The translations under genes and the position numbers were made by a program. 64,000 bases of DNA, from contig OZ038440.1 in assembly GCA_964036275.1 (NCBI GenBank), positions 2,542,001 to 2,606,000 of the forward strand. Direction: 5' to 3'. Positions within the stretch are counted from its first letter, which is position 1, and each line of letters starts with the position of its first letter. Positions 34,601-46,025 of the stretch are shown here, in pieces. Source of the stretch: Litoditis marina (Eukaryota; Nematoda; Chromadorea; Rhabditida; Rhabditidae). The notes beneath the pieces are model-generated. The model worked only from the letters and a program-made list of their open reading frames with translations, was not told the DNA's origin and did no database searches.

Positions 34601-37600
34601 CACGTATGTGGCGCTTCAAACACCTGAAAGTAGCGAGATTCGAAAACCGAATTGACTGTATAGAAGAGTAGCTGTGAAAAACGGAAGTGCCGCTCCTGTG
34701 AAATGCGGTGCATTGCGCGCAGCCATTGGGGGTCGTGTTTCCAAGATTTTCCGCGTCCTTTCATGTTACCCCAGTAGGAAAGGGTTTTGCGCAATCAGTC
34801 TATTTGCCCTTTTTCATAATCCCTGGTGCTTTGCGAATCTGGATTTGCGCTAAATACCTAGACTCCTTAAACGCCTTACCGAGCAGATCATTTGTAGGAT
34901 TATGTGAAAGCTGGGGATAGTGAGAAGGTTGGTGAGATTGAACGATGATAAGGTTTGTAATTCGTCTAAGCTCTGTTGGCACGTATTCCCGGTAAGTACA
35001 CTTAAGGATGATGAAATTTTGGACAGCGATTGATCAGACACAAAACGTAAAACTTGCCTCGGGAGCATCTTCACAGCCATTTTTAGTGTCAATTGTACCT
35101 GCAGGGCACGGCTCAACTGGAATCAAGCATTCTCACGGTACACAAATATGAATAAGTTTAGCGTGCAGATTTGGGAACCATCCACTTGCTTGAGATTTAG
35201 AACAATGATGGTACTTTTTTTTCAAAAAAATGTTTGACAATCTCACGTACTGTGGTGTAAACCAACAAAACCGTGTTTCTCGTTGAATTTCTATTGAAAG
35301 AAAGATTCAGTTCAGTGAATGAGTTTGGGTTCGTGAATGGCGTGCTAACCTCTGAACCACCGAAACGAGCCCAGCAAATTGTTTGTTTTTCTGTAACTCA
35401 CAAAGATCCACTTGGCATTGTGGTCTGCTCTCGTGTTTTCCCAGTTTGACTCCTGGCCTTCTTTCGCAAATGAACCGAGTTTTTGTGTATTGGCAGGCAA
35501 TGTCATTAACTATATTCGTTCTTCCATGATATGAATAACCATCGAAGGAAAGGTCGTGATCAGCAATTAGCTGAAACGTTGGAGCAAATTAGATAATCGT
35601 AATCATCGGTACACAGTTAGAACTAGTGATTGCAGTCGTGTTGTCTTTCCTGTCTATGTTATCATGAAGGGTCCTTGCTTTCCATTGATTGTTCAACATA
35701 TCAACACAGTATTGTAGAAAACAAAACAAATGACATTATTTTACGAATTAATTTTTGAAAACGGACAACATTGCAACTCTGTAAAAGCTCATAAGCTAAT
35801 ATATATTCAGAAGGTTTTACAAACTCTTTGAGATGGTGGAAGGTGCCAGTTCGGGAGTTACTACATTTTCAAGTTTTATTTGTCAGATCATAACAAATAC
35901 AACCCCAATTAGAGCAACTCACTAATGCGCAACTCTCAATTCCTTCCAAGTTGTCCGGTTGGCCTGGAGCCCAATTAAACTTGAATCCAGTACTTCCATC
36001 AGTCCATTTCCAGCCTCCTTGTTTGATCAGCCCGATCCACGGCATTTCGTTGTATGGATACTTACCACCCAGCTTGGATATGGCTGCAAAGCATAACACA
36101 TTTCACCAAGTTGGACTTCTCCGTCACACAACACATTACTCATTTAGTGTGATGAAGGTCCTACTGTCATGAACAAATATCAGTTGAGCGACATCCATTT
36201 TTCCTGCACTGAAACTAAGTGAACGTCTAAGACTCAACTCACTCACGTCGCAGAAGTGGAATCAAAGTAGTGGAAATCTCAAGATTACTGTTCAGAAATG
36301 TGACACCACGGTGGGTTTCTCCAAGGGATCATTAACACAACTTACAAAATCACCAGAAGTTTTTTTAAATGTTTTTATACCGCCACTCAGAGAACGTACC
36401 ATTCACGAAATCAAGTTCCAGCGGTTTGTTGAATGAAACCAAATGTCCGCCTAGTTTCACGCATTCGGCCTCTGCTTCAGACTGCACCATTGGGGGACAA
36501 ATGAAATGCTGAAATGTGTCCAATGTTCAAGCTGATTACGCTCTGTGTCGATTCCTGCCTAATTGCTTGCCTAATTGCTTTGAATCTGATGATGGAATTA
36601 ACGTATTTTGTTAAATAACCAATTGAGATTAAATGTAACCGAATTGGTTGTTACTGGAAGGACACTAGCTGAGGCTGGTGACCTCTAGACTCTTCGGAGC
36701 TCACTTTGTAACACGAATCGAGCATTCCCATCCCGGACCATGTTCCACAATTATTTTCATCTGAAATATGATCTCGTGTTCTGCATTTATTTTGTGAAAC
36801 AAGTGTTTTCGATTATTAGCGTAGTATGTGATAAATGATAAACAGAGCTGGAGTAGGCAACTTAATATGTTTACGTTGTCAAGGTTTGGAGTGCGGTAAA
36901 GCACAGTTTGGAGTTAGCGCTCATAGTCGAAAAACAGGTGCTTAACTTGTACCCAGTGATTTAGATAGTAATTTTTACCTTCCGAAAAATTTCATTGATT
37001 CCACGGCAACTATACACGAGTTGTACCTATGCGGTATGTTCTTGATCCAACCTGTTTTTGGTTCTCCAATTTTCACTTCTGGCTTCCTCTCACACACATA
37101 TCTGTTCAGTTTTCTGTGACACCCATAGTCGTTGATCACTCCGGTTTTCCATGAAAACCAATTGAGGGAGAAACCCGACACAAACTGAAATTTGACCAGT
37201 GTATTGATTATCTGTCTCTCGTTATGAATGACATTGGATACTCTCGGTGGTTACTTATCGTTTGTTGTGGTCCATCGGTCTTTGGTTGGTCGAAACAATT
37301 AGGTTGGGCTTGGTCGTTACACACTGTACGTTTGCTTTTAAACAGCTAAAAATGCCTTTATTCATTAAATGTGAATATCCAATTCTCACACGCTCGGCAA
37401 CTCTCATAGTCTATGCGAGAGTTTTCATAATTTCTTAACCCAACTGTACTTTTCCCCCCACAAATATTATAACCACCAACACACGGGGGCTAGAACTTTT
37501 CGTTTGTTTTTCTATCCTAACAACGCCTATTACAAGGTTCGATTGTACACTGCGTGAGACCATATAGGGACAACAATGACCATTTTCTCCGAAGGGTTCA

Positions 37601-40600
37601 ACTGATGATGACTCAACCCTCTATGAAAACCAAAAACCCCCTTGAATCAGGGTCGAACCGGTTTTGAGTACATCTCTTACTGAGCACATTAACTAATGAC
37701 CATACCATTCCACAATATTCATTGCCATTAGTATTGTCCGGGTTTCGCGGTGCCCAAGTGTAGCCGTTCCCAGTGCTGCCATCAGTCCACCGCCAAGTAG
37801 AACCTTGTTTGAAAAGACCTATCCACGGTTGGTCCTCGATCGGTCGATTTGCGGCGAGTTTTGTGATCGCTAGAACATAGACCACTTTTTTGTTGACCTC
37901 GGTTTGTAATAGACAAACTAAACTGTTTTTTCCTCTCTTCTTTCTATATCTCAGCTATCCTATGTGACACTTTAATTATTTGAGCACATTGTTCTATTGT
38001 GAATTGTTTTGCACAGTGATTTTTTATAACAAACTATTTATAGTCAGTGTTCGGGTAGAATTACCATGTTAAAAACCATACAAAAAGTTTGATGCCCGCT
38101 GAACTGTTATAGTGGGTGCCAAGTTTATAAAGTTAGCTTCTGAATTAAAGACATGAGTGTGTACACAGCGAAAAGTGAAATATAAAGTACCATTCCGCCT
38201 TTCCGTTGGCAACGACTAATTTGGTACTCTGTCAAAACATGTCAAATCATTGTTTTCTGATATTGTGATCTACTCCCACTCGAGAGATGTTTCTTAAAAC
38301 GTGATGTCATGTAATCTCGAACATGTGTAGTTTTAATGGAACAACTCGTGAAGTAATGGTTCTTGGATCGTGTGTTTTCGATCGCTTAGCGTCTGTTTAA
38401 AATTTGACATTATAAATTAAAGGAGGACGATTATGTGTCCAATCCCAACACGCTTCAGTCCTTTAAACCGCAATATATTTTCAATTGCAGTTTGAAGGAC
38501 CGTTGACACGGGATTGGTCAACTTAATCGTCTTACTTTTGTGAAACAGTTATTAGTACATTTACCCATATATACATATACTTCTAAGGTTATCTTCCAAA
38601 AAAAAAATAAAGCTCTGTAGTTAGTATCTTAGAAAGATATAGGTATAGACCGCGTTGTCTCAGTTTTCTCTATCATTTAAATACTTCTTTCTGTCCACCT
38701 TTAAGGCTGTTTTCTGTCGTCAAGCGTTTTCTTACAATTTCTCAAGTGTCTTTGGAAACTTACCGTGAATGAACGTGTTCTCGTCAGGAGTGTTGATGGA
38801 CGCCAGATGGCCTCCCAGCTTCAGGCAGTTGTCTTCAGCTTCTTGTTGTGTTACCAGCGTACCGGCAAACACCTATAATAGTGTAAATTACACTATTATA
38901 GGTCTCTCTTTAGACTTGTCTGTGCTATAACTTCAGAAAACCAAAAGATGTGGGATTCTATTGAAAAGCCGACCTTGTAGCATGAGTCAAGCTTTTCCAT
39001 TCCAGACCAAGATCCACAATCAATTTCCGCTGAAATATCAAACTAAATTTTACGACACTTGGTTGATTGGAGAAACTAAAACTTAGACGGAGTTGTGTGA
39101 ATAACTCAACTTGTTACCTCTTTTCGATCCATCGATAAGCTAAGCTTCTGATATAGCTTTTGATCCTATTTTACAAAACTCAAGTTTTAGGAAGGTTGCG
39201 TGTACGTGGATGATTTTCTCTTGAAAACGATTCCGTGAGCTATGGTAGGTTTTCACAGCGCCCAAACACAACTTCAGTTGCGCGTGTCGCGCATAAAACC
39301 GTTCCTCAATGAACATCTTACCGATTTCTGGTTCCCCAATCTTGATGCCCGGTTTTCTTTCACAAATAAATCGAGTGTGCTTTTTACCACATGCATCGTC
39401 GTTCACTACTCCGCGTTGTCCTCCAAACGAACTCGGGGACATATCAGTAATCAGCTGGAAAATACGACTGTGCAATTGGGGAAATGCCGTTTTTCACCTT
39501 AGACGCCCAAGATAATCGGTGGCCTGACAACATCCATCTAAGACACCCTAAACCAAAGGTCACCGAAGTTTCCACAGAACGGTGGTGCCTACATGACACC
39601 GTCGTTGCGTTGAAAAAATAAAAAGTGGTCTGGTGAAGCGATCAAAAACTTGAAATCAAAATAGAACAAACCTCATAAATCAACTGTGGTAATGAGTAGT
39701 ACCGTAGTTTGTTGCGTTACAGTGTTAGTTCTATGATCTCAACGTGTTCAAGCTTGTCTACAGAGTTTTATTTTCAAGTGGAATTTCCAATAATTCAGAC
39801 AACAGTAAGAAACCAGACCCGTTCTGTTAAGGCTGTTCCGTTCTTATCAAAGAACAAACTTACCATTCCACAATCCTCGTGCCCACCCCAGTTATCTGGT
39901 TGGCCGGGCGCCCAGGTATGACCATGTTTTGTACTACCATCCGTCCATTTCCAAGTCCCATACTGTTTGAACAATCCGATCCAAGGCTGTGTTTTGTACA
40001 CGTGGCTGTGACCGATCCTAGAGATTTCTGGAACAGTAACCGTACTTCTCACACACTTTTTATATCAGAAGTATAGTGGGGGCCAAGTTTATAAATTTCT
40101 GTCTTTCGCCGGAATCGAACATATGAGCGAAAGATTGGTATTGGTTAGCTTACCACTGCGCTATTAGTGCACATAACCGGCAAGCATTAGAATCGAGGAC
40201 ATGTGTGCTTACACAGCAAAAAATGAGATACACAGTACCCCCGCCTTTCCGTTGGCGACGACTATCATTAAAGTAAGCTGTTCAGTGGGGTTTGCCAGAT
40301 AATGAGAGAGTGTAGTAGTTCAAATTTTTCGTTGAAATTTGAAATGGTATTGGCTAGATTCGGTAACAGTTTTCTTTGGGATATATTATTGTGAAAGTTC
40401 TTGAGACATACTCACCAAGCACTAGTTGGCTCTCAGCGGCACTGTTGATGGACACCAGATGACCTCCCAGTTTCACGCACTCCCGTTCCGCCTCAGAATG
40501 CGTCAGCAGCGAACCAGAAAACGTCTGGAACGTTCTTTATTTTCTCTGCTGTCAAAGAATGTGATTGTATGCAAAGATAACAGAGGAAAAGTACAAAGAG

Positions 40601-41361
40601 TCGGTTTCTTTCTGGATAGAACAGTCGTTTTCGTCCCAAAATATTTGTTAAACTTCCAGCGCCTTTTGTTAGTCACACACCAGTAGTACGTTAGAAAGCT
40701 GAACTTCGTGTTGTATTGTAATCAACATTCAAAAATAGCACGTCTTTACTAAATTATGTAAAGTGAATATACATTAGTGAGTGCGAATCCGCATTCAGAT
40801 AGTTTATCATGTCAGTTATTTGTCATATCATGTCTGTCATATTTGTCATATCATGTCATATTCATTTGGTTCGAAACCAAAACCCATAAAAAGCAGATGT
40901 ATGAATATGTTTATAGTTTGTATTTATAATGTTCACCTTGTAGCAGGAATCAAGTCCGTCCGAGGAAGCCCATGTTCCACAGTTGTTTATCGCTGTAACA
41001 GTAAATTACCAGTATATTTGTCATATCTCTGCAATTTCGATAACATATTTATGACGGTAGCAAGTAGCTAGCAGCTGTAGGAATCACTCTAACCTAGAAC
41101 ATTCTCATAGCAATCCTGAAGGTTCCATAATAACTCATCGAAGCCTCATGGCCTACAAACGAGTTGCCGACGTGGCACGGTACATCGCAGCGGCTCATTC
41201 AGAGTTGCTTACCTTGTGAGTTTATGTGGGGCAGCTGAAGCGAAGAAACTTGGAGAAACTTGCCGATAACTGACCTAACGCATACGTTCAATACCGTCTT
41301 TAGAAACTACTGTCTTACCTTCGACTCCAAGAAGAAGAGGAAAAAGCAAAACTGTCAACAT
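31647..41361 (-). CDS. Gene C: secreted protein with three tandem CTLDs, Cys-rich block and divergent CTLD
   Basis: There are 21 exons. Signal peptide exon 41361-41319 begins MLTVLLFPLLLGVEG. CTLD-1: 40992-40937, 40524-40416, 40027-39864, 39454-39322. CTLD-2: 39029-38974, 38872-38764, 37869-37706, 37184-37052. CTLD-3: 36760-36705, 36508-36400, 36083-35923, 35570-35402. Cys-rich block: 35116-35058, 34623-34569, 34312-34251, 34061-about 33932. Final CTLD: 33272-33207, 32885-32793, 32366-32241, 31858-31647. About 754 residues. CTLD-1 and -3 carry the Ca-site QPDN motif and CTLD-2 NPDN; all keep a VND/IND partner, so Ca-dependent sugar binding (QPD, galactose-type) is plausible. The last CTLD lacks these residues. 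The intron after 35058 starts GCAAGT (GC-AG). The donor near 33939/33932 is uncertain: the consensus GTAAGG gives the wrong phase and the GT seven bases on restores it. By family it is a clec-type secreted lectin; ligand unknown. Confidence 0.78.
33720..33917 (-). mobile_element. tRNA-like short element (copy 6)
   Basis: Full-length minus-strand copy. On the plus strand it starts TATAGTGGGTGCCATTTT, holds the B-box complement AATCGAACCTGCGAG and the A-box complement ACTGCGCTATTAGTGC, and ends TTGGCAACGACTATA. It lies in a gene C intron. Confidence 0.8.
35402..36760 (-). other. Gene C CTLD cassette 3 (exons 56-109-161-169)
   Basis: Same order and phases. The third exon is one codon shorter. 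The fourth is 36 nt longer, because its end carries a new linker (SRPQCQVDL) into the Cys-rich block. Confidence 0.85.
38108..38219 (-). mobile_element. tRNA-like short element with the tRNA part deleted
   Basis: Both ends are present (TATAGTGGGTGCCAAGTT and CCGTTGGCAACGACTA), but the tRNA-like middle is missing. This suggests the termini, rather than the tRNA part, define the element. Confidence 0.7.
38417..38534. mobile_element. 120-bp palindromic element (copy 1)
   Basis: Almost perfect hairpin: AAAGGAGGACGATTA at one end, TAATCGTC at the other, with CCTTTAAACCGCAATA / TTGCAGTTTGAAGG pairing near the centre. It matches 47884-48006 and 54754-54911. Confidence 0.8.
39322..40992 (-). other. 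Gene C CTLD cassette 1 (exons 56-109-164-133)
   Basis: Four exons with entry and exit phase 1. It encodes CGTWASSDGLDSCYK, a VKLGGHLVSIN helix-strand, WIGLFKQ, WTDGS, GQPDN, VNDDAC and RFICERKPG. The phases allow the cassette to be repeated without breaking the frame. Confidence 0.85.
40072..40265 (-). mobile_element. tRNA-like short element (copy 7)
   Basis: Full-length minus-strand copy in a gene C intron, with termini TATAGTGGGGGCCAAGTT and TTGGCGACGACTATC and the A- and B-box complements in between. Confidence 0.78.
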
Positions 41362-43014
41362 GCTTATGATGAAATTTTGGCTTTCTCGCCGGATTTAAAA
41401 GGGCAACTTTTTTATGATTAGGAAATAAAATTGAGATCGGCTATTACACGGGATTTCAGACGGCCACGTTTTTATCGTGGGAAAATCGACAACGATCGAC
41501 AGCAAAACCGAATTCTGCCGAATTGATCAAAAAACAGAACCAAATGAAAAGTTTTTCATACGTGTATCTCAACCCAAGATGAGCACTTACCCGAAAAAGC
41601 AATTTGTCTTTTTTGGGGTAAAACACGAGTGTAGGTCAGTGCATCCAAACCTTAAAAATGCTCCGGAAAGTCACGCATGTCGTGACTTCAGGAGGCCATG
41701 ACTGCATTTATATTTTGATTATCGATTGAATTTTCTGAGAATCTGGGAGCCCATCCCATACCCTACCTATCGTTCGCATGTTCGGACAGGCCTAGAGCCT
41801 AGCGTATGATTGCACCCTGAAACGATTTGTCTGAGAGTTAACTGAGAGTTAACTGTCATGTTCAGCAACACATAACACTTATAAATGATAATAAATCTTT
41901 GTGGTGAGGTAGGTCCCATCCATTTATGGGATGGGCCTCACCCTTCACCTCACACGAATTAGCCGTAACAAACTATGATGTGTTTACCTGCACCTTGCGT
42001 TTCTATTGATGCAACATGTTAGTTTTGCATGGGTGAATATCAAGGACAGGGGTGAAGCATAGATGAACATAAGATTTATTCTAGCAAGTATATAAACACA
42101 GGTAAAGAGAGGTGCAGCATCCTCGGAGATGCCCGATCTCTCCCTCGGCGGTCCTTTAATATCGGGCTCCGCCCTGGTGTCAGCTGTTGTTGTTGATAGG
42201 AAGGCATGATACTGACAAACTTTATTAATGACAACTCTTTTACAAGTTGAACACACCTCTACTCGTTTTGACTCTGTTATTACGTCATGATCGATTAAAA
42301 GCAGAAAAGTGTCACAAGACAGGAAATAACAGTGAACCCAAATCACTTGAGCGAAACATACAGAAACAAACTAATGGAAAACAAACAGTGGATGTCGCCG
42401 GTTCAGCTGGACATCTAAACAAAAACGAAAATACAAATTATTCTAGTCGTGGTCGCGAACACCTCAGAGGAAGCAGACACAATCAGATTTGGCGTTCATG
42501 GACCACCACTGTGTAACATTGAAGTGGGATGAATAAAATGCCAAATTTGAAACTACTATGGTCTATTTGAACGGAAAATACTACTCTACTCTCTATTAAA
42601 TGGAAGAGGTGCAATATATCAAAAACACACCTCTTTTGAAACATTATGTATGTGCAGTTCGCCGTATCTAGTAGAGGTTTCACACTCGCGTTATTTGAGG
42701 TGCCCTGTGCTAAGTTCTGTCTTCTGGTATGCGAGAATTGTTGGAGGTCAAAGTTTTTGTGAAAATTAAATAATTATATTTACAAACGAATGTGGTAAAA
42801 CTTTGATGAGCTGTTTGTTTCAATAAATACAAAATATGTTTTCGTAAACACATCAAACCAGCGATAATATCAGTGTCGCCATTTGCCTCAGAATGTATGA
42901 ATCAAAAATTCAATTTTAATAATCGAGTGATCGATTTGCATTTTTAGTAGTTTTGGTACTGTCTCAATACTCTCCAACCAAAATACACCGACCTTAACTG
43001 TCAGTGTACGCTTC

Positions 43015-43249
43015 TATAGTTTAGTCCACCCAATTCTAACCCTCTACAGTAATCTGCTAAAACTTCCAGGCCAGACTTTGATATATTGGCATAATTGGAT
43101 TTTTCTGAATTTTAATATTGTCTCCTGCACGTTCACTACTATGAACTCTGAAAATTTCAAACTGAAATAACGAGTTACTCATTAGAAAAAGCCCTTCGAA
43201 TATTCGATGGATTACTGTAGGAGGACATCGATTGGTGAAACAGAGTATA
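43015..43249. mobile_element. 235-bp TATAG MITE (copy 1)
   Basis: Ends TATAGTTTAGTCCACCCA and TGGTGAAACAGAGTATA with subterminal CTACAGTAATC / GATTACTGTAG inverted motifs. It matches 45628-45864 in reverse orientation along its whole length. Confidence 0.75.
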
Positions 43250-43672
43250 GTTCGTTTCAACCATCGATAGCAGTCAGCCATGCTGGCCGAGCGCACCCTA
43301 CATTGCAGTCGAGTGATCTGGCAGCTTGCCAGTCTTCTTATTGCAAATGAAAATTCGAAAACTGGTTATTTTAAGATTTTTGCAACTTTTTTGTTTTCAA
43401 AAGATTGCCACATGATCGGGGAGTAATTCAAACAACTTTTTGTGCGATAAAATGTGCATTGAAAAACAGCCAGAAAAGATGGTCGGATATCACTATTCTT
43501 AGTTCGGCCGCCTGCTTGTGGGCGCCGCACCAGCCATCACAGTTGAGTTCAATACCCAGCTGGTGCACAGTTTTGATTAGTCTGATCGCTGTTGGAAACT
43601 TTCCAACACAATGGACTCCGCCCACTAAAATCTACTGTAACTGGCTCCTATCGATGGTTGAAACGAACTATA
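43246..43672. mobile_element. TATAG-ended MITE, about 430 bp (copy 2)
   Basis: Reverse-oriented relative of 3329-3759 with termini TATAGTTCGTTTCAACCATC and its complement. It shares its left TATA with the right end of the neighbouring 235-bp MITE (43015-43249), so one element inserted at, or used, the end of the other. Confidence 0.8.
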
Positions 43673-44984
43673 TAACATTGTCTGTGACTTCCTGTACAAA
43701 CTTGAGCACCTAGCAACTTGAAAATGTACAAACTTGAGCACCTAGTTTTCAGAAGAGTGAAAATCGACTTGCTGAATTTTAAGCAAATTTTGGACCTTAC
43801 GTCACCGTTGATATTTTCAAACTTCTTTGTTTTGCGTCCAATCGGAGGCCGAACTAGTAGATTTGAAGTTAAAATAGACTTCACCAAACTCAATGCATAC
43901 TATCACTCATATTTCATGAGAATTAGTCGTTGGTCTAGTTTTCTACCGGTATCATTTTATCGTGCGACTATGTCTGTCACGGAGCAGCAAGAGTTTCTAT
44001 CCAAGATAAAGGTGTTATGATTTACCAATTTACTCAATCTGAAATTTCAGTTGTTGCTTCCTCTGTCCTTTCATGGCTGCCAATTTTTGTCCAAAGAATA
44101 TGCAGTCCTCAGAGAAGCTGCTTGCTCCATGGTTATGTCAAGAAAACGAAGATATCATCATTCAATACGTGGTTGTGGCACTCCAATGAGCTCTCGCCGC
44201 AAAACTCCATAAGCAAACATAGCAATTCATCAAATCATTCATTTCTCTCTACAGCTATTTAACAGTGTGTACTAATTGAACGATCGATTGTTCCACCCCC
44301 GCTCATTTTGTATGTAGTCCTAGAGGGCGAATTTGGTGCAGCATGTTTCCGTTAGAGGGTCGGGCTGTTTGAAACACCTAGAACTTCTACAAAGTTCTCA
44401 TTCACTATGTCCTAGGTGTATAGGTGGTCACAAATGTCATTTATGTCGTATTAGGTAAAATTGGATGACGTTAGACGAGGTGAAGGTTGGCTTCCGCTGT
44501 ATCTCTGATCTACGAAATGTTGAGGGATAAGTGGACAACGTTGCTTACCTACCGAAGATCGACATGGGAGTGCATTGTTGGATGCTGATCGAAGTACTTC
44601 ATATGATCGATTAAATGATCGAAGTACTTTACTGCCGAGTTACATGACTGACCTTCACACCCTCAACAACACCATCCAATAAACTGCCTCATTATCACCA
44701 ACACTTTGTGACCGCTTATCTCATCATTCTGATCCTATCATGACTCAACCAACATTCATACGGTCTCAATCTAACAAAACAAGCTAATCTGAATGATCTC
44801 TTCAAAAACAAATGTTTATATTTGTGACATCACTATTTCCCTATTCTACAAACTTCTCGGTACAATCATCGGTTCAATTGTGCAATTCTGCAAAAGTGCA
44901 CATTATATAATGAGCGCGTAACAGAGTAAACTATACACTACATTCTATTTTATCTTCCATATCTCCATTTTCTTGTAATTGGAG

Positions 44985-45053
44985 TGCCACACATACCAAT
45001 GTGGAAAGACACGTGTTCAATCGCGAATAAACATTCTATTCTATTCTATTCCT
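44985..45053 (+). repeat. retroelement-like tail with (ATTCT)n
   Basis: Plus-strand copy ending GTGTTCAATCGCGAATAAAC plus (ATTCT)n. The sequence before it (from about 44290) may be the body of the same element, but I could not find an RT frame there. Confidence 0.6.
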
Positions 45054-45238
45054 TTAGGCTCTATCTCGACACTCGCCATAGTTTACGAATTTTTAAGGAT
45101 CAATCGCGGCACCAAACTACAAACACAGCGGGATAAGGTGACAACAAAATGTGGGTAATGCTGACAACGAATCCTATAAACTACACGTAGTCTTTTGGAA
45201 ACAGGGAAATAGTTCTAATGACTTTGCAGATCCGCCCG

Positions 45239-45474
45239 TATAGTTCGTTTCACCAATCGATGACTTTCTACAGTAATCTTTCAAAAATTCAAACGCATTT
45301 ATCTAGTCAACAAACAGAATTTAACATTCACTGTTTTGCATGCTTGTAGTACCCAAAGTGGAAAACGAAATCACAAAGATTAAACTATGTACAACACCTA
45401 CAAGATATTATAAATTCACTTGAAAGTTTTATAATCTTACTGTAGAGGGCTATTGTTTCGTGAAACAGACTATA
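45239..45474. mobile_element. 236-bp TATAG MITE (copy 2)
   Basis: Ends TATAGTTCGTTTCACCAATC and GTTTCGTGAAACAGACTATA with the same subterminal CTACAGTAATC motifs. Its flanks resemble those of the next copy, so the two may lie in a tandem duplication. Confidence 0.7.
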
Positions 45475-45627
45475 CCACATCTCTCATTGGAAACAACTTT
45501 TATGTCCCGACAGGCCAGGACATAAAAGTACATCATAGAAGCTTGCTATGGTAGCAGCGCTAAAATGTGACAGCGATGAACCGTTCTAATGAGTTTGCAG
45601 ACCAGCGCATACCACAAATCGCATTAA

Positions 45628-45864
45628 TATAGTCTGTTTCACCAATCGATGTACTCCTACAGTAATCCGTCAATTATTCAAGGGGGTGTTTTCTAATGAA
45701 AAAGTCATCAGTTTGGTTTCAAATTCTCAGAGTTAGTAGTAGTAAACATGCAGATAACACTATCAACATTTTGAGGACTTCTGAATACGCTAATATACCA
45801 AACTTTGACCTGGAAGTGTTAGCAGATTACTGTAGAGGGTTAGAAGTGGGTGGAACAAACTATA
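45628..45864. mobile_element. 237-bp TATAG MITE (copy 3)
   Basis: Starts TATAGTCTGTTTCACCAATC and ends GTGGGTGGAACAAACTATA; full-length match, in reverse, to 43015-43249. It also shares left flank (GTTCTAATGA, TTTGCAGA) and right flank (CCAC.TCT) with copy 2. Confidence 0.75.
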
Positions 45865-46025
45865 CCACGTCTTTCACAGAAAAATTTATTGCGACAAAAC
45901 TGTCAATATGACACTGAACGCAACGCATAATATCCACCGTATCGCATACATAGCAAAGAATCAGATACTATTCGGTGATACGCAAGACACAACAATACGA
46001 AAGATACACCTACAACTACTGATAG

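Larger units (their letters stand above)
37052..39029 (-). other. Gene C CTLD cassette 2 (exons 56-109-164-133)
   Basis: Same four exon lengths and phases as cassette 1. The sugar-site motif is RNPDN instead of GQPDN, and the partner is INDYGC. The linker to the next cassette again ends KIGEPK.G. Confidence 0.85.
41362..46025. other. 4.7-kb gap between genes C and D, mostly repeats
   Basis: I see no gene here. It holds four TATAG-ended MITEs, the (ATTCT)n tail and AT-rich filler. Open frames at 41984-42346 (minus) and 42247-42516 (plus) overlap each other and show no family motif. An AATAAA for gene D lies at about 45885-45890 on the minus strand. About 35 bases before the gene C start, the minus strand reads CTTTTAAATC, a weak TATA-like stretch. 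Confidence 0.5.

Noticed and set aside
42247..42516. Plus-strand 89-aa frame between genes C and D
   Set aside because: Overlaps an opposite frame, has no motif, no splice context and no paralogue.
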